A stretch of 64,000 bases of DNA from Scylla paramamosain (GCF_035594125.1 NW_026973701.1:1-64000); one strand, 5' to 3'. Shown: positions 12,930-27,699, counted from the first letter of the stretch. Made by a program: numbers and translations. The notes: generated from the letters alone by a model not told the origin.

Positions 12930-14440
12930 TAAGACTGGCCAGCATTCCTTCTGCTAACTTGAATATCTTGGGATTTCTGATTGGCAACTGCCAGTGTCAT
13001 GCAGTCATTTAGGTGACCCCTACTCAGTGAGACGTGACCTGTACTTGGGTTTAAAAATATTCATTGTTGAAAATCGTGATTCACACGCGTATGTTGACCC
13101 AAACCACGAACGTAATCTCTGGTAAACTTCCTTCAGAAGTGGAAATTTGTCCCACACTACTAATGTGCAGAATTCTTGGTGATTTGCTTTGCTTCTCAGT
13201 CCCAAGTCACCCTGCAACGCAGTCATTGCAGTCTGCAGGTGAGAGACTCATTGAGGGTGATGAGGCAGTGTGAGGTGGGGTGCAGTGTGGCGGTTGTCAC
13301 CTATACAAGATGGGTTTGACATGAATGTGGCTGCTGGCACAACATTACTGAAGTGTGCAAATCTTTTATTAAACTCATCCAAAATGATGTTGGAGCTGAT
13401 TTGTGTATGTATGAATGCTGCACTTCAGTTGCTATGTGTTGAGTCTTTTTGCAGCAAATGCCAAGTGTTGTAAGAGCCCTTTAGAGATCTAGGACATCCA
13501 GAGCTTCACCTTAATGTACGAAGGTATTTACTGAACTTATCATTTGTGACACAGTCTTCACTCGTCCTTGCAGCTCTAGATTTAGCTCACTGAGCCTGAA
13601 TGTGATGTCAGTTAAAGATGCTAGGTCAGCTTGCCATTGTGGATCATCAAGGTGTTCATGTGAGTCCCCTCTTTCTTATAAAACTCTTAGTTTTAGGAAT
13701 TAGCTGTTCAAACTTTTGCACAACTTTCCCCCTGCTTAGCCAATGCACTTGTGTGTACAAGGGAAGGTCACCCACCATACTGAGCACTCACTTCATCCAG
13801 AAGTGCTTTAAATATTCTGTGCTGAAGAGGTCTAGCACACACACCAGGTGATGATCTTCACAACCACCTTTCATTACATGTTCACAGTGAATGACTTTTG
13901 AACAGTCAGTACTTGCTGACGTATGGTAGCAATGACAGCTAACAAAACAGAGAGACTGCAGGATCATTCTTGCACAGTGCCATAAAGCCAGCATTGCTGC
14001 AGTCACTGACAGGGCACCAGCTGTTGTTACTGACCTAAGCTTTTCAAAGAGGTAAACTGACCTTGTCTACAAAATTCTTAAAAACTTGGTAAACATCCAC
14101 ACCACTTGTTTTCCCTTCAGCAGTGAGACCACTCAAGAAATCTTTCACGCCGTGTCATGTCAGAAAAGAAATCATTCGCTTTACAAATACACTTAATTAA
14201 CTGTGCTGTGTTCACAACACCTGTCCATTCATCAACATGCAGGCTGGGCCACAATACACATTTCTCAAGATTAAACATTGTTGATCAAACACATTTTGCT
14301 GCATCATTTCTACCCTGACAAACTGTGTTTCTTGTTGAAGGCGTGGATTTTATAGCAGTTACAATTTTCAGGTTGTGTAAAATTTTCAAACAAGGACTCA
14401 GATGCTTCCAAGCCAACATGGTTTCACTGTTTCACTGCAT
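12930..14440 (-). pseudogene. hAT-family transposase remnant (GTF2IRD2/ZBED-like)
   Basis: On the minus strand the best segment (13226 down to 13020) reads VVWDKFPLLKEVYQRLRSWF then GSTYACESRFSTMNI and KYRSRLTE, continuing in the same frame after a stop as HLNDCMTLAVANQ. This is the C-terminal dimerisation region of hAT transposases of the type domesticated as GTF2IRD2/ZBED/EPM2AIP1-like proteins. Upstream pieces at about 14006-13700 (HCEHVMKGG, DLFSTEYLKHFW, GDLPLYT, WLSRGKV in several frames) follow the expected order. Multiple frameshifts and stops make it a dead copy. I did not find terminal inverted repeats. Confidence 0.7.
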
Positions 14441-14831
14441 CCTCAAGTGGCTTTTTCTTTTTGCACGGACATGAGTAGCACTGAATGATGCAAGTGTTGA
14501 TGCTGTAGCTTTCCAGCAAAATAAACTCTGGAAGGTGTGTGTTGGGCCTGCAACTCAGATTTGCTTCTTCTCTTTCTCCCTTCTTCTGTCACTGTGAGAG
14601 AGATATTTAGTATCATAATTTTTGTGAAGTTTAACAAAATGTCTCTTTACATTGCTCTTCTTGGACACTGCAACAGTGGAGTGACAGAATGTCATCCACA
14701 CACTTCTCTCTCAAACTAGTAGCGTTGTAAAGGCCAAACTCTAAGTGAATGATGTTTAGCAGGATTGAGACCCGTGACACAGACATTTTCTACAAAGTTA
14801 GCAAGGCCACAATCCTCAGATTTGACATCTC

Positions 14832-14947
<116 letters not shown>

Positions 14948-15055
14948 TAGGTGAACAGGGACTATATATTAAAAGGCTCTTGCCCATTTGCCTCACCTCG
15001 CCGTGTGTGTGTGATATATTAATGGTATTTGGCTTCTTTGCCTGGTTCTTCTTTA

Positions 15056-15060
<5 letters not shown>

Positions 15061-15140
<80 letters not shown>
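15061..15140. repeat. (CT)40 microsatellite
   Basis: Forty perfect CT units. Confidence 0.97.
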
Positions 15141-15144
<4 letters not shown>

Positions 15145-15712
15145 TAAGATCCCTATATTAGCATGAACAGCCATTACTTATGCTATACTACACTGCTGGA
15201 AGTGTGTAGATGTGTGTGGGAGGGAGGGAGGAGGGGTGTCAGTAAAGGCCCCTATTGGCTGAGTGCCCCGTGAGGGTAACCAGCTTGGAGTTAACAGTGG
15301 TTCTCGTCCGCAATCAGAGAACCCTCTTCACTGCAGTCTTTTTGCGATGATAATTTCTTTGTCATAGCCCTTTTCATATAAATACCCTGTTTCACTGCGA
15401 TAACGAATGCAAACCATGAAAGCTGCGCTGTGATCCACACCAGCCACCGGCCCAGCCCGCGTCGCCTGGGCGAGGCAGACAGCCACGGCCTGGCAGCGAC
15501 GCCAGGTGCAGGTGAGGGAACAGAAAAGGATGTCGAGAAGCGAGACAAGGGATGTGCTGAAGGAAGCGTTTCATTCCGTCCGCTTCCGTTCCCTTTCCTC
15601 TTCTTTTTTCCTCTCCTCTCCCATTCCCTCCCTCCCCTCCCCTCCCTCCCCTCTACTCTTCTCTCCTCTTTTTTCTCTTCTTCTCTCCCATCCCCTCCCC
15701 TCCCCTCTACAA

Positions 15713-15972
15713 AAAAAGTCATCAAGCGACCAAAAATCAGAAAGAAGAAGAAATAAAACAGAAAATGAACAAAAAAAGTCATCAGCAGCCAAAATCAAGA
15801 AAATTAAAAAAATAAAAGCACAAAATGAACAAAAAAAGTCATCAGCGACCAAAGTTAATAATAAAGAAATTGAAGAAATAAAAGCAGAAAATGAACAAAA
15901 AAAGTGTACAACGACCAAAATCAAGAAAGAAATTGAAGAAATAAAAAGCAGAAAATGAACAAAAAAAAAAAA
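15713..15972 (+). repeat. 60-66 bp minisatellite inside the satellite block
   Basis: Four units begin AAAAAAAGTCATCAGCGACC and end GCAGAAAATGAAC, followed by a partial fifth. Unit lengths are roughly 60, 60, 66 and 64. In one plus frame they read as a repeated Lys-rich peptide (ENEQKKSSA.KIKKIKKIKA). It is the only purine-rich island in a pyrimidine block. Confidence 0.88.
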
Positions 15973-16299
15973 GTCATCATCCTTTCCTCTCCTCTCCTCT
16001 CCTGTCCTCTCCTCCCATCTCCTCTCCTCTCCTCTCCTTTTTTCCCCCCCATACTGCTTTGTCTTGTACGTCCTACTCCTGTCCCGTCCTCAGTCCCGTC
16101 CTGTCCCGTCCTGTCTCTGTCTCTGTCTCTGTCCCGAATGCTGTCCTGTTCTGTCTCTTCTGTCTTGTAAAGTCCCATCCTGTCCTGTCCTGTCCTTTCT
16201 CTCCTCTCCCCTCCCCCTCCCCTCCCATCTTTTCCCTGTCCTGTCTCTTCCTCTCTCCTCTGATCCCCTCTCCTCCCCCTCCCCTCTGCATGTCTTGTC

Positions 16300-18955
16300 T
16301 CCCGTCTCGTCCTGTTCGTCTGGTCTCGCTCGTCATGTCCCTTTCACTCGTCTCGTGTCTCGTCTCGTCTCGTTCGTTCTCTTTCGTCTCGTTCGTCTCG
16401 TCTCGTTCGTCTCCCGTTCGTCTCACGTTCGTCTCGTCTCGTTCGTCTCGTTCATCTCGTCTAGTTCATCGTTCGTCTCGTCTCGTTCGTCTCGTTCGTC
16501 TCGTTCGTCTCGTCCTCGTTCGTCTCGTTCGTCTCGTCTAGTTCGTCTCGTTCGTCTCGCGTCTCCCCGTTCGTCTCGTTCGTCTCGTCTAGTTCGTCTC
16601 GTTCGTCTCGTCTAGTTCGTCTCGTTCGTCTCATCTCGTTCGTCTCGTTCGTCTCGTCTCGTTCGTCTCGTTTCGTCTCGTCTCGTTCGTGTCGTTCGTC
16701 TCGTTCGGCTCTGTCTCGTTCGTCTCGTTCGTCTCGTCTCCGTTCGTCTCGTTCGTCTCGTTCGGTTCTCTGTCTGTCTCGTCTCGTTCGTCTCGTTCAT
16801 CGTCGTTCCGTCTCGTCTCGTTCGTCTCGTTCGTCTCGTTCATCTCGTCTCGTCTCGTTCGTCTCGTTTCGTTCGTCTCGTTCGTCTGGTCTCGTCTCGT
16901 CTCGTTGTCGTGGTCTCTGTCTCGGTTCATCTCGTTCGTCTCGTTCGTCTCGTCTCGTTCGTCTCGTTCGTCTCGTCCCTCGTTCGGTCTCGTGTCGTTC
17001 GTCTCGTTCATCTCGTTCGTCTCGTATCGTTCGTCCCTCTGTTCATCCTCGTTCGTCTCGTCTCGTTCGTCTCGTCTCGTTTCGTCTCGTTCGTCTCGTT
17101 CGTCTCGTTTCGTCTCGTCCGTTCGTCTCGTTCGTCTTGTTCGTCTCGTTCGTCTCTGTCTCGTTCGTCTCGTTCGTCTCGTTCGCTCGTCTCGTTCGTC
17201 TCGTTCTGTCTCGTCTCGTTCGTCTCGTCTCGTCTCGCTGTCTCGTTCGTCTCTGTCTCGTTCGTCTCGTTCGTCTCGTCTCGTTCGTCTCGCTCTCGTC
17301 TCGTCGTCTCGTCTCGTTCTGTCTCGTCTCGTTCCGGTCTCGTTTGTCTGTCTGTCTCGTCTCTCGTCTCGTTCGTCTCGTCTCGTCTCGTCTCGTTCGT
17401 CTCTGTCTGTCTCGTCTCGTTCGTCTCGTTCTCGTCTCGTTCGTCTCGTTCGTCTCGTCTCGTTCGTCTCGTTCGTCTCGTTCGTCTCGTCTCCGTTCGT
17501 CTCGTTCGTCTCGTTCGTCCTTCTGTCTCGTTCGTCTCGTTCGTCTCGTCTCGTCTCGTGTCTCGTTCGTCTCGTTCGTCTCGTCTCGTTCGTCTCTGAT
17601 TCGTCTCGTCTCCCGTTCGTCTCGTTCGTCTCGTCTCGTTCGTCTCGTCTCGTCTCGTCTCGTTCCGTCTCGTTCGTCTCGTTCGTCTCTGTCTCGTTCG
17701 TCTCGTTCGTCTCGTCTCATCTCGTCTCGTCTCGTTCGTCTCGTTCGTCTCTGTCTCGTTCGTCTCGTCTCGTCTCTGTCTCTGTTCGTCTCGGTCTCTC
17801 TGTTCGTCTCGTTCGTCCTTCGTCATTCGTCTCTGTCTCGTCTGTCTCGTTCGTCTCGTCTCGTCTCGTCTCGTTCAGTTCTGTCTCGTTCGTCTCGTCT
17901 CGTTCGTCTCGTCAATCGTCAATTCGTCTCGTTCGTCTCGTCTGTCTGTCTCGTCTCGTTCGTCTCGTTCGTCTCTGTCTCTGTCTGTCTCTGTCTGTCT
18001 CGCTCGTCTCGTCTCGTTCGTCTCGTTCCGTCTCGTTCAGTCGTCTCGTTCGTCGTTCGTCTATTCGTTCGTCTCGTTCGTCTCGTTCGTCTCGTCTCGT
18101 TCGTTCTCGTTCGTCTCGTCTCGTTCGTCTCGTTCGTCTCGTTCGTCTCGTCTCGTTCGTCTCGTTCGTCTCGTCTCGTTCGTCTCGTTCGTCTCGTCTC
18201 GTCTCGTCTCGTCTCGTTCGTCTCGTTCGTCTCGTCTCGTTCGTCTCGTTCGTCTCGTTCGTCTCGTCTCGTTCATTCTCGTTCGTCTCGTTCGTCTGTC
18301 GTTCGTCTCGTCTGTCTGTCTCGTTCGTCTCGTCTCGTTCGTCTCGTTCGTCTCGTCTCGTCTCGTCTCGCTCCGTCCTCGTCCTCCTTCGTCTCAGTTC
18401 GTCTCGTCTCGTTCGTCTCGTCTCCGTCTCTGTCTCGTTCGTCTCGTTCGTCTCTGTCTCGTTCGTCTCGTCTCGTTCGCTCTCGTTCGTCTCGTTCGGG
18501 TCTCGTTCGTCTCTGTCTCGTTCGTCTCGTTCGTCTCGTTCGTCTCTGTCTGTCTGTCTCTCTCGTTCGTCTCGTTCGTCGTCTCGTTCGTCTCGTTCGT
18601 CTCGTTCGTCTCTGTCTCGTTCGTCTCGTTCGTCTCGTTCGTCTCGTCTCCGTTCGTCTTTCGTTCGTCTCGTCTCGTTTCGTCTCGTTCGTCTCGTTCG
18701 TCTCTGTCTCGTTCGTCTCGTCTCGTCTCGTTCGTCTCTGTCTCGTTCGTCTCTGTTCGTCTCTGCTTCGTTCGTCTCTGTTCGTCTCGTTCGTCTCGGT
18801 CTCGTTCGTCTCTGTCTCGTTCTCGTCTGTCTCGTTCGTCTCTGTCTCGTCTCTCGTCTCGTTTCGTCTCGTTTTGTCTCGCTCCTCGTCTCTGTCTCGT
18901 CTCGTCTCGTCTCGTCTCGCTTACGCTTGTTTCTCTCGTTCGTCTCGCCTGTCCC
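16300..18955. repeat. CGTCT / CGTTCGTCT satellite array, ~2.65 kb
   Basis: Built from two interleaved units, a 5-mer CGTCT and a 9-mer CGTTCGTCT, in irregular order, with GTCTCTGTCT variants every few hundred bases. A CpG occurs every four or five bases, so this is by far the most CpG-dense part of the window. Confidence 0.95.
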
Positions 18956-19975
18956 GTCCTGTCCTCACTTTTCTTTTGTCTTCTCTCCTCTCGCTTTCCT
19001 CTCCTCTTCTCTTCTCTTCTCTCTCTTCTCTTTCTCCTCTCCCTCTCCCTCTCCACTTTCCTCTCCTCTCCTGTCCTCTCTTTCTTTCTTCTCTTCTCTC
19101 CTCTCTTCTTCTCTTTTCTTTCTCTCCTCTCTCCTCTCCTTTCCTCTCCTCTGCCTGCTTCTCTTCCTTTCTCTTCTCTCTTCTCTCTCTCTTTCTTCCC
19201 TTCTCTTCTATTCTCTCTTCCTCTCCTCTCCTCTCCTCTTTCTCATTCTCTTTCTTTCTCTTCTCTCCTCTCCTCTCCTTTCTCTCTCTCTTCTCTCTCC
19301 TCTCTCCTCTCTTCTCTCTTTCTCTATCCTCTCCTCTCCTCTCCTCTCCTCTTCTCTTTCCCTCTCCTCTCCCTCCCTCTCTTCTCTTTCTGTGTCCTCT
19401 CCTCTCCTCTTTCTCTGCTCTCCTCTTTTCTTTCCTCTCCTCTCTTCTCTTCTCTTTCTCTCTTTCTCTTCTCTCTTCTCTTCTCTTCTCTTCTCTTTTC
19501 TTCCCCTTCTCTTCTCTTCTCCTTTCCTCCTCCTCTCCCTCCTTCTCTTCTTCTTCTCTTCTCTTCTCTTCTCTCCTCTCCCTCTCCTTTCTCTTCTCTC
19601 TCTCTATCTCTCTCTCTCTCCTCTTCTCTCTCTCTCTCCTCCTCTCTCCTTCTCTCTCCTCTCCTCTGTCTCCTTCCTCTCCCCTCCTCCTCTCTTCTCT
19701 TCATCCTCTCCTCCTCCCCTTCTCTGCCCTCCTCTCCTCTTTCTGCTCTCCTCTTTCTTTCCTCTCCTCTTTTCTTTCCTCTCCTCTGCCTCTCCTCTTC
19801 TCTCCTCTTCTTCTCTTCTTCTTCTCTTCTCTTCTCTTCTCTTCTCTTCTCCTTTCCTCTCCTATCCTCTCTCTCTCCTTTTCTCTCCTCTCCTCTCCTC
19901 TCCTCTTCTGTAGTCTTTCCTCTTCATTGTTCTCTCTTCCCTTCTCTTTCTCTTCTCTTCTCTTACGTTTAGATT
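18956..19975. repeat. TCTCC/TCTTC polypyrimidine tract, ~1 kb
   Basis: Nearly uninterrupted C/T on the plus strand, ending at TCTCTTCTCTTACG near 19970. CpG disappears abruptly at about 18955 where the CGTCT array ends. Confidence 0.95.
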
Positions 19976-20404
19976 TAGGTTTATCAGGGGATTCTGATAT
20001 AGTAAGGGAAAATAAGAAGAAGTAATCGGGTGAAGATAATAGGATAAACAATATATGCTGTGATTTTAATGTAATTATTTAATGTATGCAATGATTTGTT
20101 GTTTTGTTCAATATGCTGTGTCAGTATTACATTCCCCTCAGAGTCCCCTGTCTGTGCCGCATGGTGCTGCCTTGCAAGGCTGACACCTGTCTAGTTCCAG
20201 GCAACATGCCTAGCAGGTAACACCACGACTCAGGGCGCAGTAGTGCGGATGCCCAGACTTGTGAAGCTGTGTGTTGTCAGCCTTGCATGTGATGACGAGT
20301 GTAGGTGAAGTAGTGAAGTGTTTTTATTTGGTGTATACTGGATTAGGTGTTGCTTTATTTCTCATTTTTTTGTCAGCCTGGCGTGTGATGACCAGTGCTG
20401 TATG

Positions 20405-21170
20405 TGATGGTGTAGCTTCTAGTGATTGATGTAGATGCTGGTGATGCAGCACTGACTTGATAGATGTAGTGTTGGTAGATGCAGCAGTGACTTGATATAG
20501 ATGTAGTGTTGGTGATGCAGCAGTGACTTGATAGATGTAGTGTTGGTGATGCAGCAGTGACATGATAGATGTAGTGTTGGTGATGCAGCAGTGACTTGAC
20601 TTAGATGTAGTGTTGGTGATGCAGCAGTGACTTGATAGATGTAGTGTTGGTGATGCAATGACTGATGATGTAGTACTGGGTGATGCAGCAGTGACTTGAT
20701 AGATGTAGTGTTGGTGATGCAGCAGTGACTTGATAGATGTAGTGTTGGTGATGCAGCAGTGACTTGATAGATGTAGTGTTGGTGATGCAGCAGTGACTTG
20801 AATTAGATGTAGTGTTGGTGATGCAGCAGTGACTTGATAGATGTAGTGTTGGTGATGCAGCAGTAGAAGCAATCGATGTATTGTTGGTGATGCAGCAGTG
20901 ACTTGACAAATGTAGTGTTGGTGATGCAACGGCGATAGATGTAGTGTTGGTGATGCAGCATTAACGATAGATGGTATTGTTGATGCAGCAGATTGAGGAG
21001 TGGTGTTGGTGATGCAACACTGACTGATAGATGTAGTGTTGGTGATGCAGCAGTGACTTGATATGTGGTACAGATGTAGCAGTGACTGAGAGACAGCAGC
21101 AGTGATGCAACACTGACTTCGATAGATGGTAGCAGAGCAGATTGAGTAGATGTAGTGTTGGTGATGGGTA
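20405..21170. repeat. 34-bp minisatellite, about 20 units
   Basis: Units read GTAGTGTTGGTGATGCAGCA followed by GTGACTTGATAGAT, with deletions and point changes increasing towards the right end (20930-21170). Minus-strand frames read as repeated Ser/Thr/Cys/His peptides and are not genes. Confidence 0.95.
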
Positions 21171-21378
21171 ATATCTTTATATGTATTTGCTGATAGATGT
21201 ATTGTTGATAGATGTATTGATAGATGTACTCATCCTCTAATTATACTTTTTACCCACAATTATTATTAATATATCTAAGAAGCATTTACCCTCCAATTAC
21301 TCTTTTTTTATGCACTATTATTATTTATTAATCTTCATAATATTCCTTTTATTATTATAATTTACTTTACTCTCTGTC

Positions 21379-21630
<252 letters not shown>

Positions 21631-21682
21631 GGTTACTATGTATATATAATATTTATACTTGGAAGTTTATATTTCTATTATT

Positions 21683-21811
<129 letters not shown>

Positions 21812-22026
21812 GTTGCATTTAAACTGTATATGTTTTATATATGTGTATTTAGAATATTATAGATTTAAGTTCATGACCAAAAAAAACTATATTTATATAT
21901 GTGATGTCTGCCAGTCTTTCTCTATGGAATCATAATTAAGTGTGCATTTATAGGTAAACGTAATAAAGTGTTTTAAGTGTTTCCCAGCTTGAGATATATT
22001 CAGTTGCTGGCCATGCTACAAGGCCA

Positions 22027-22281
22027 TTGGACAGCCAGGTGGCAGCCCAACAGTCTCCGCTGCTGGCCCTGGGCGTCAACACCTTTGACCTGCTGACCCA
22101 GCTGGCGAGGGGGGCGTACACCCCTCACTACAGCCTGCAGTCACCTGCCTCACTTGTGCCTTTCCTGAAGGAGGCAGGGCAGCCACCAAGCCTGTGGTTG
22201 GCTCACAGGAAGCCCCAGAGCATAAAAATGATGATGCAGGGGCATCATTGCAGCCCTAGAGAGGAAGAGGAACATGGCTGA
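22027..22281 (+). CDS. Candidate coding segment, unknown product
   Basis: A GC-rich 84-codon frame surrounded by AT-rich sequence contains LLALGVNTFDLLTQLARGAY, TPHYSLQSPASLVPFLKEAG and PPSLWLAHRKPQSI. It has normal amino-acid composition, unlike most frames in this window. There is no ATG at its start (it opens at a TTG after an ACAG that could be an acceptor), and it ends at TGA 22279-22281. I recognise no family. It could be a terminal exon, a processed fragment or chance. Confidence 0.3.
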   Translation: MDSQVAAQQSPLLALGVNTFDLLTQLARGAYTPHYSLQSPASLVPFLKEAGQPPSLWLAHRKPQSIKMMMQGHHCSPREEEEHG

Positions 22282-23111
<830 letters not shown>

Positions 23112-23459
23112 TACTTCTGAGATCCCTCCTTGTGCTCTTCTGGTGTGAAGTTAGATTGGTGGCTGGGATGGTATTGGCTAGTAAATGTCATCTGTGGTTT
23201 CTTCCTCAAGCCTGTCATGCTTATTCTGCTGCCAGGAATATTGATTGTGTCTCTCCAATTTCAGACTCATTAGGAGCCAGGTAAGAGACAGTGGGCGAAA
23301 AGAATTCAAAGGATTTGAGAACATGTCTTCCGCTTCAAAGAGCATTTCAAGGCCTTGAACTTTTATTCACTCAAAGGGAGAAACTATTATGGGTTGATCT
23401 TATTATTAAATTTGGAAGATATTTTCATGTGGACTCTCCCCAATCACTGTTCATCTCAG

Positions 23460-23735
23460 CCCCTTTGTGTCAGCACTGAGGCCATCCATATAGTTGATGC
23501 AGCAGTTTTACTTGTCTATCTCAGCTACTTCTATCAGCACTAGAGACCATCCATACAGTTAATGCAACAGACTTGTCCATCTCAGCTTCACTACTGTCAG
23601 CACTAGAGACCAAAATCCATACAGTTAATGCAACAGACTTTGTACACTGGCCACCTGCTGTCAGCACTAGAGGCCGTCCATACAGTTAATGCAGCAGACC
23701 TGCTTCATCTGAGCCACTTCTGTCAGCATTCCTTT
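23460..23735. repeat. ~65-bp minisatellite, four units
   Basis: Units carry TGTCAGCACTAGAGACCATC, CATACAGTTAATGCAACAGA and CTTGTCCATCTCAGC. Starts lie near 23468, 23534, 23597 and 23658. Confidence 0.85.
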
Positions 23736-23870
23736 ATAGTTGTTGTGATGCCAGGCACACATTTTTCTCAGAGTGATGAGAATCTGGAATTTTCTTGCTA
23801 ACAGTGTGCCTGAATCTAATTCTGTTGATGGTTTTAGGTACAGTTTGTCCAACTTCTCAGGTGTACATCT
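23736..23870 (+). pseudogene. LINE 3'-end fragment
   Basis: Across one frameshift the plus strand reads FFSQSDEN/RVMRIWNFLANSVPESNS then VDGFRYSLSNFS. This resembles the R.W N.LP..VV...S...FK...D segment at the extreme C-terminus of non-LTR ORF2 proteins. Only about 40 residues are present. Low confidence because of the length. Confidence 0.35.
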
Positions 23871-25197
<1,327 letters not shown>

Positions 25198-25399
25198 GGG
25201 TTAGGGAGAGAGAAGAGAAAGAGAAAGAGGTAAGTGGAGATATGGAGACAAGGGAGGAAAGGAAGGAAAAGCAGAGGAGTTATGGGAGAAGATGGCAGAA
25301 AGGGAGGAGGAGGAAGACAAGGGTGAGGGAGGGAGGCAGATGGAAGGCATGTATGCATAAGTGAGTGTGAGTGGAGTCAACATATAAAAGGGAGAGAAA

Positions 25400-27110
25400 T
25401 GAACACTCTAAGGAGGGAAGAAATAAAGAATTCATGAAAAGATATTATAGACATATGTAAGGATGAACCAAGAATGTTCTATAGAATGGTAAAATGAAAG
25501 AATAAGAATGGGTTCAACAAACTGAAAATAAATGGTAAACATGTTGAAGAAGAAGCATAACAAATTGCAGAGGTTTTGAATGACTTCTTTCAGTGTCTTC
25601 ATTGGAGAGGGAACATTTGGTAGGACTGGTGACAGCAGATGTGAGAGTAGAAGGACTGAGTGAGATTGAGGTAACAGTGGATGAGGCTAAGAATAATGAT
25701 GGAAGACTTGGATGTGAGGAAGGCACAGGGACCTGATGGAGTGTCTGATTGGGTGGTGAAGGAATGCAGAGATCAGCACCTGTACACATGATTTACAAAC
25801 TCATCATAACTTCATTAAAAGGGAAGGTAGTGGTGCCCAACATTGGAAAAAAAGCAGGTATAGTCCCCATATATAAGAGTGGAAGCAAAGAAGAACCACT
25901 TAATTATAGACCACCATCATTAACAAAGTGTAGTGGCAAAATTGTGCCAAAGAATAAGTGACTCAGCAAAGATGGAGTGAATATCTGGAAAAAAGAGAAA
26001 TATTAACAGACAGACAATTCAGATTTAGGAAAGGAAGGTCATGTAAGTAACAAATTTAAGGTGTTTCTACTCCAGTCATAGATATGGTACAAGAAAGAGA
26101 AGGATGGGCAGATTGTGTTTATTTTGATAAGGTGCCCCACAGCAGACTGTTGTGGAAATGAGAAATGTCTGGTGGAGGCTGAGAGGAGCACTCCCTACAT
26201 TGGATCAGTGACTTTCTGAGAGGAGAGGGGAAATGAGAACAGTGGTCAAAGTCTGAATAAAAGAGTCATCATGTGGAGAGAGGTAATGGTAGTGGTGTTC
26301 TCCAAGGGTTCATGTACTACCACCATTGTCATGTTTGCATACCTGTGTGAATGATGTGATGGAAGGGATGAATAGCTACATGAATTCTATTTGCTGATGA
26401 GGGGAAAATTGATGGGAAAAGATGGAGAGGACAGAGTGGATTGTGAAGCTCTACAGGGAGATCTGAATGTGAGTTTGGGATTGGAGTGACACTTTGGGAA
26501 AATGGAGTTTAACATAAAAAAATGTAGGAGTGTTGAAGTTTGGGCAGTAGTTGTGTGACCTGCCAGTCTTCAGTTATAAATTGGGTAATGAGGAAATAAA
26601 AACGAAGAGTGAAGAGGAAAGAACACTTGGAATTACTGTCATTGATAAGTTGTCCTCAGAGGTACATGTAAGAAGAAAGACAGGGGAAGCATAAAATCTG
26701 GTTAGAAAACACTAAGAAACGACGTTCAACTATCTGGATGAAGGAGATGATTAGAAGGATGTAACTGACAATAATAAGACCTAGTTTGAAATATGCAGCA
26801 GCGATGTGGTCTCCCCAGCACTAAAAGGGACATAAAGAAATTTAGAAAGAATATAGTGAGCAGTGACAAGAGTTGCCTCTGACCCTATCAGACTTATCAT
26901 ATGAAGAGAGACTAAAACTAAAACCTACCCACCCTTGGAAGAGAAGAGAGAGAGGTGATCTGGATGGCCTTATATTGGATTTTGTCGGACTGTGAAAAAC
27001 TGGACCAGAGTAATTTGGTGGTGAGAGATTTTAGAAGCACGAGAGGGCATGAGAGAGATGAAGAAGAAGGGTGTGTGTAGGGAGGACTATTAAGAAGAAC
27101 AGTTTCTGCA
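25400..27110 (+). mobile_element. LINE-B copy, heavily decayed
   Basis: Reading across frameshifts gives DICKDEPRMFYRMVK, MEDLDVRKAQGPDGVSDWVV, VVAKLCQRISDSAK, a YSSHRYG.RKRRMGRLCLF region, and a C-terminal segment with THYEERLKLK-type sequence around 26900. This is the same element as at 27700-29670 and 34136-37682. The catalytic Asp-Asp box near 26395 reads ADEG, so the active site is lost. The endonuclease region is missing. Confidence 0.85.
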
Positions 27111-27129
27111 AAGTACTGCAGAAATCTGG

Positions 27130-27243
<114 letters not shown>

Positions 27244-27488
27244 AAAAACATCTGAAAATTTTTACTATAAACTTGTAAATTTGTTCATAATTGTATGACT
27301 TCTTATATGTCACCTCTTATGTGACCTGTTATGACCTCTCAGGGACAGCCTTGGCAGGGCATCCATTACTGGCAGAAGCCCCAGTGTGCTGAGTGACGGG
27401 CAGCGGCAAAGTGACCTTGCACATCAGGGAGGGTCAGAGTCAGTGTGTGCCCCATTTGTGCATATTGTGCCTGTAGTGGTCCTGCTCA

Positions 27489-27692
<204 letters not shown>

Positions 27693-27699
27693 GATGTTG

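Larger units (their letters stand above)
15598..19975. repeat. 4.4-kb pyrimidine-strand satellite block
   Basis: The plus strand is almost purely pyrimidine apart from the G of CG and GTC units. Sub-blocks: CT-rich lead-in (15598-15712), an A-rich 60-bp minisatellite (15713-15972), a CTCC/GTCCT region (15975-16300), a CGTCT/CGTT satellite (16300-18955) and a TCTCC/TCTTC tract (18956-19975). Very long frames cross it (over 1000 codons on plus, reading SFVSFVSSRSSRL-type peptides; Arg/Asp/Glu/Thr-type on minus), but they only reflect the absence of stop codons in this composition. Confidence 0.95.

Noticed and set aside
16689..20025. Open frames of over 1000 and 960 codons on the plus strand
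   Set aside because: They lie entirely in the CGTCT/CTCC satellite, where stop codons cannot easily arise. Composition is Ser/Arg/Val/Leu/Phe repeats only, and overlapping frames are equally open.
20324..20929. 201-codon minus-strand frame with repeated Ser/Cys/His/Thr peptides
   Set aside because: Pure translation of the 34-bp minisatellite; the repeat frames drift with indels.
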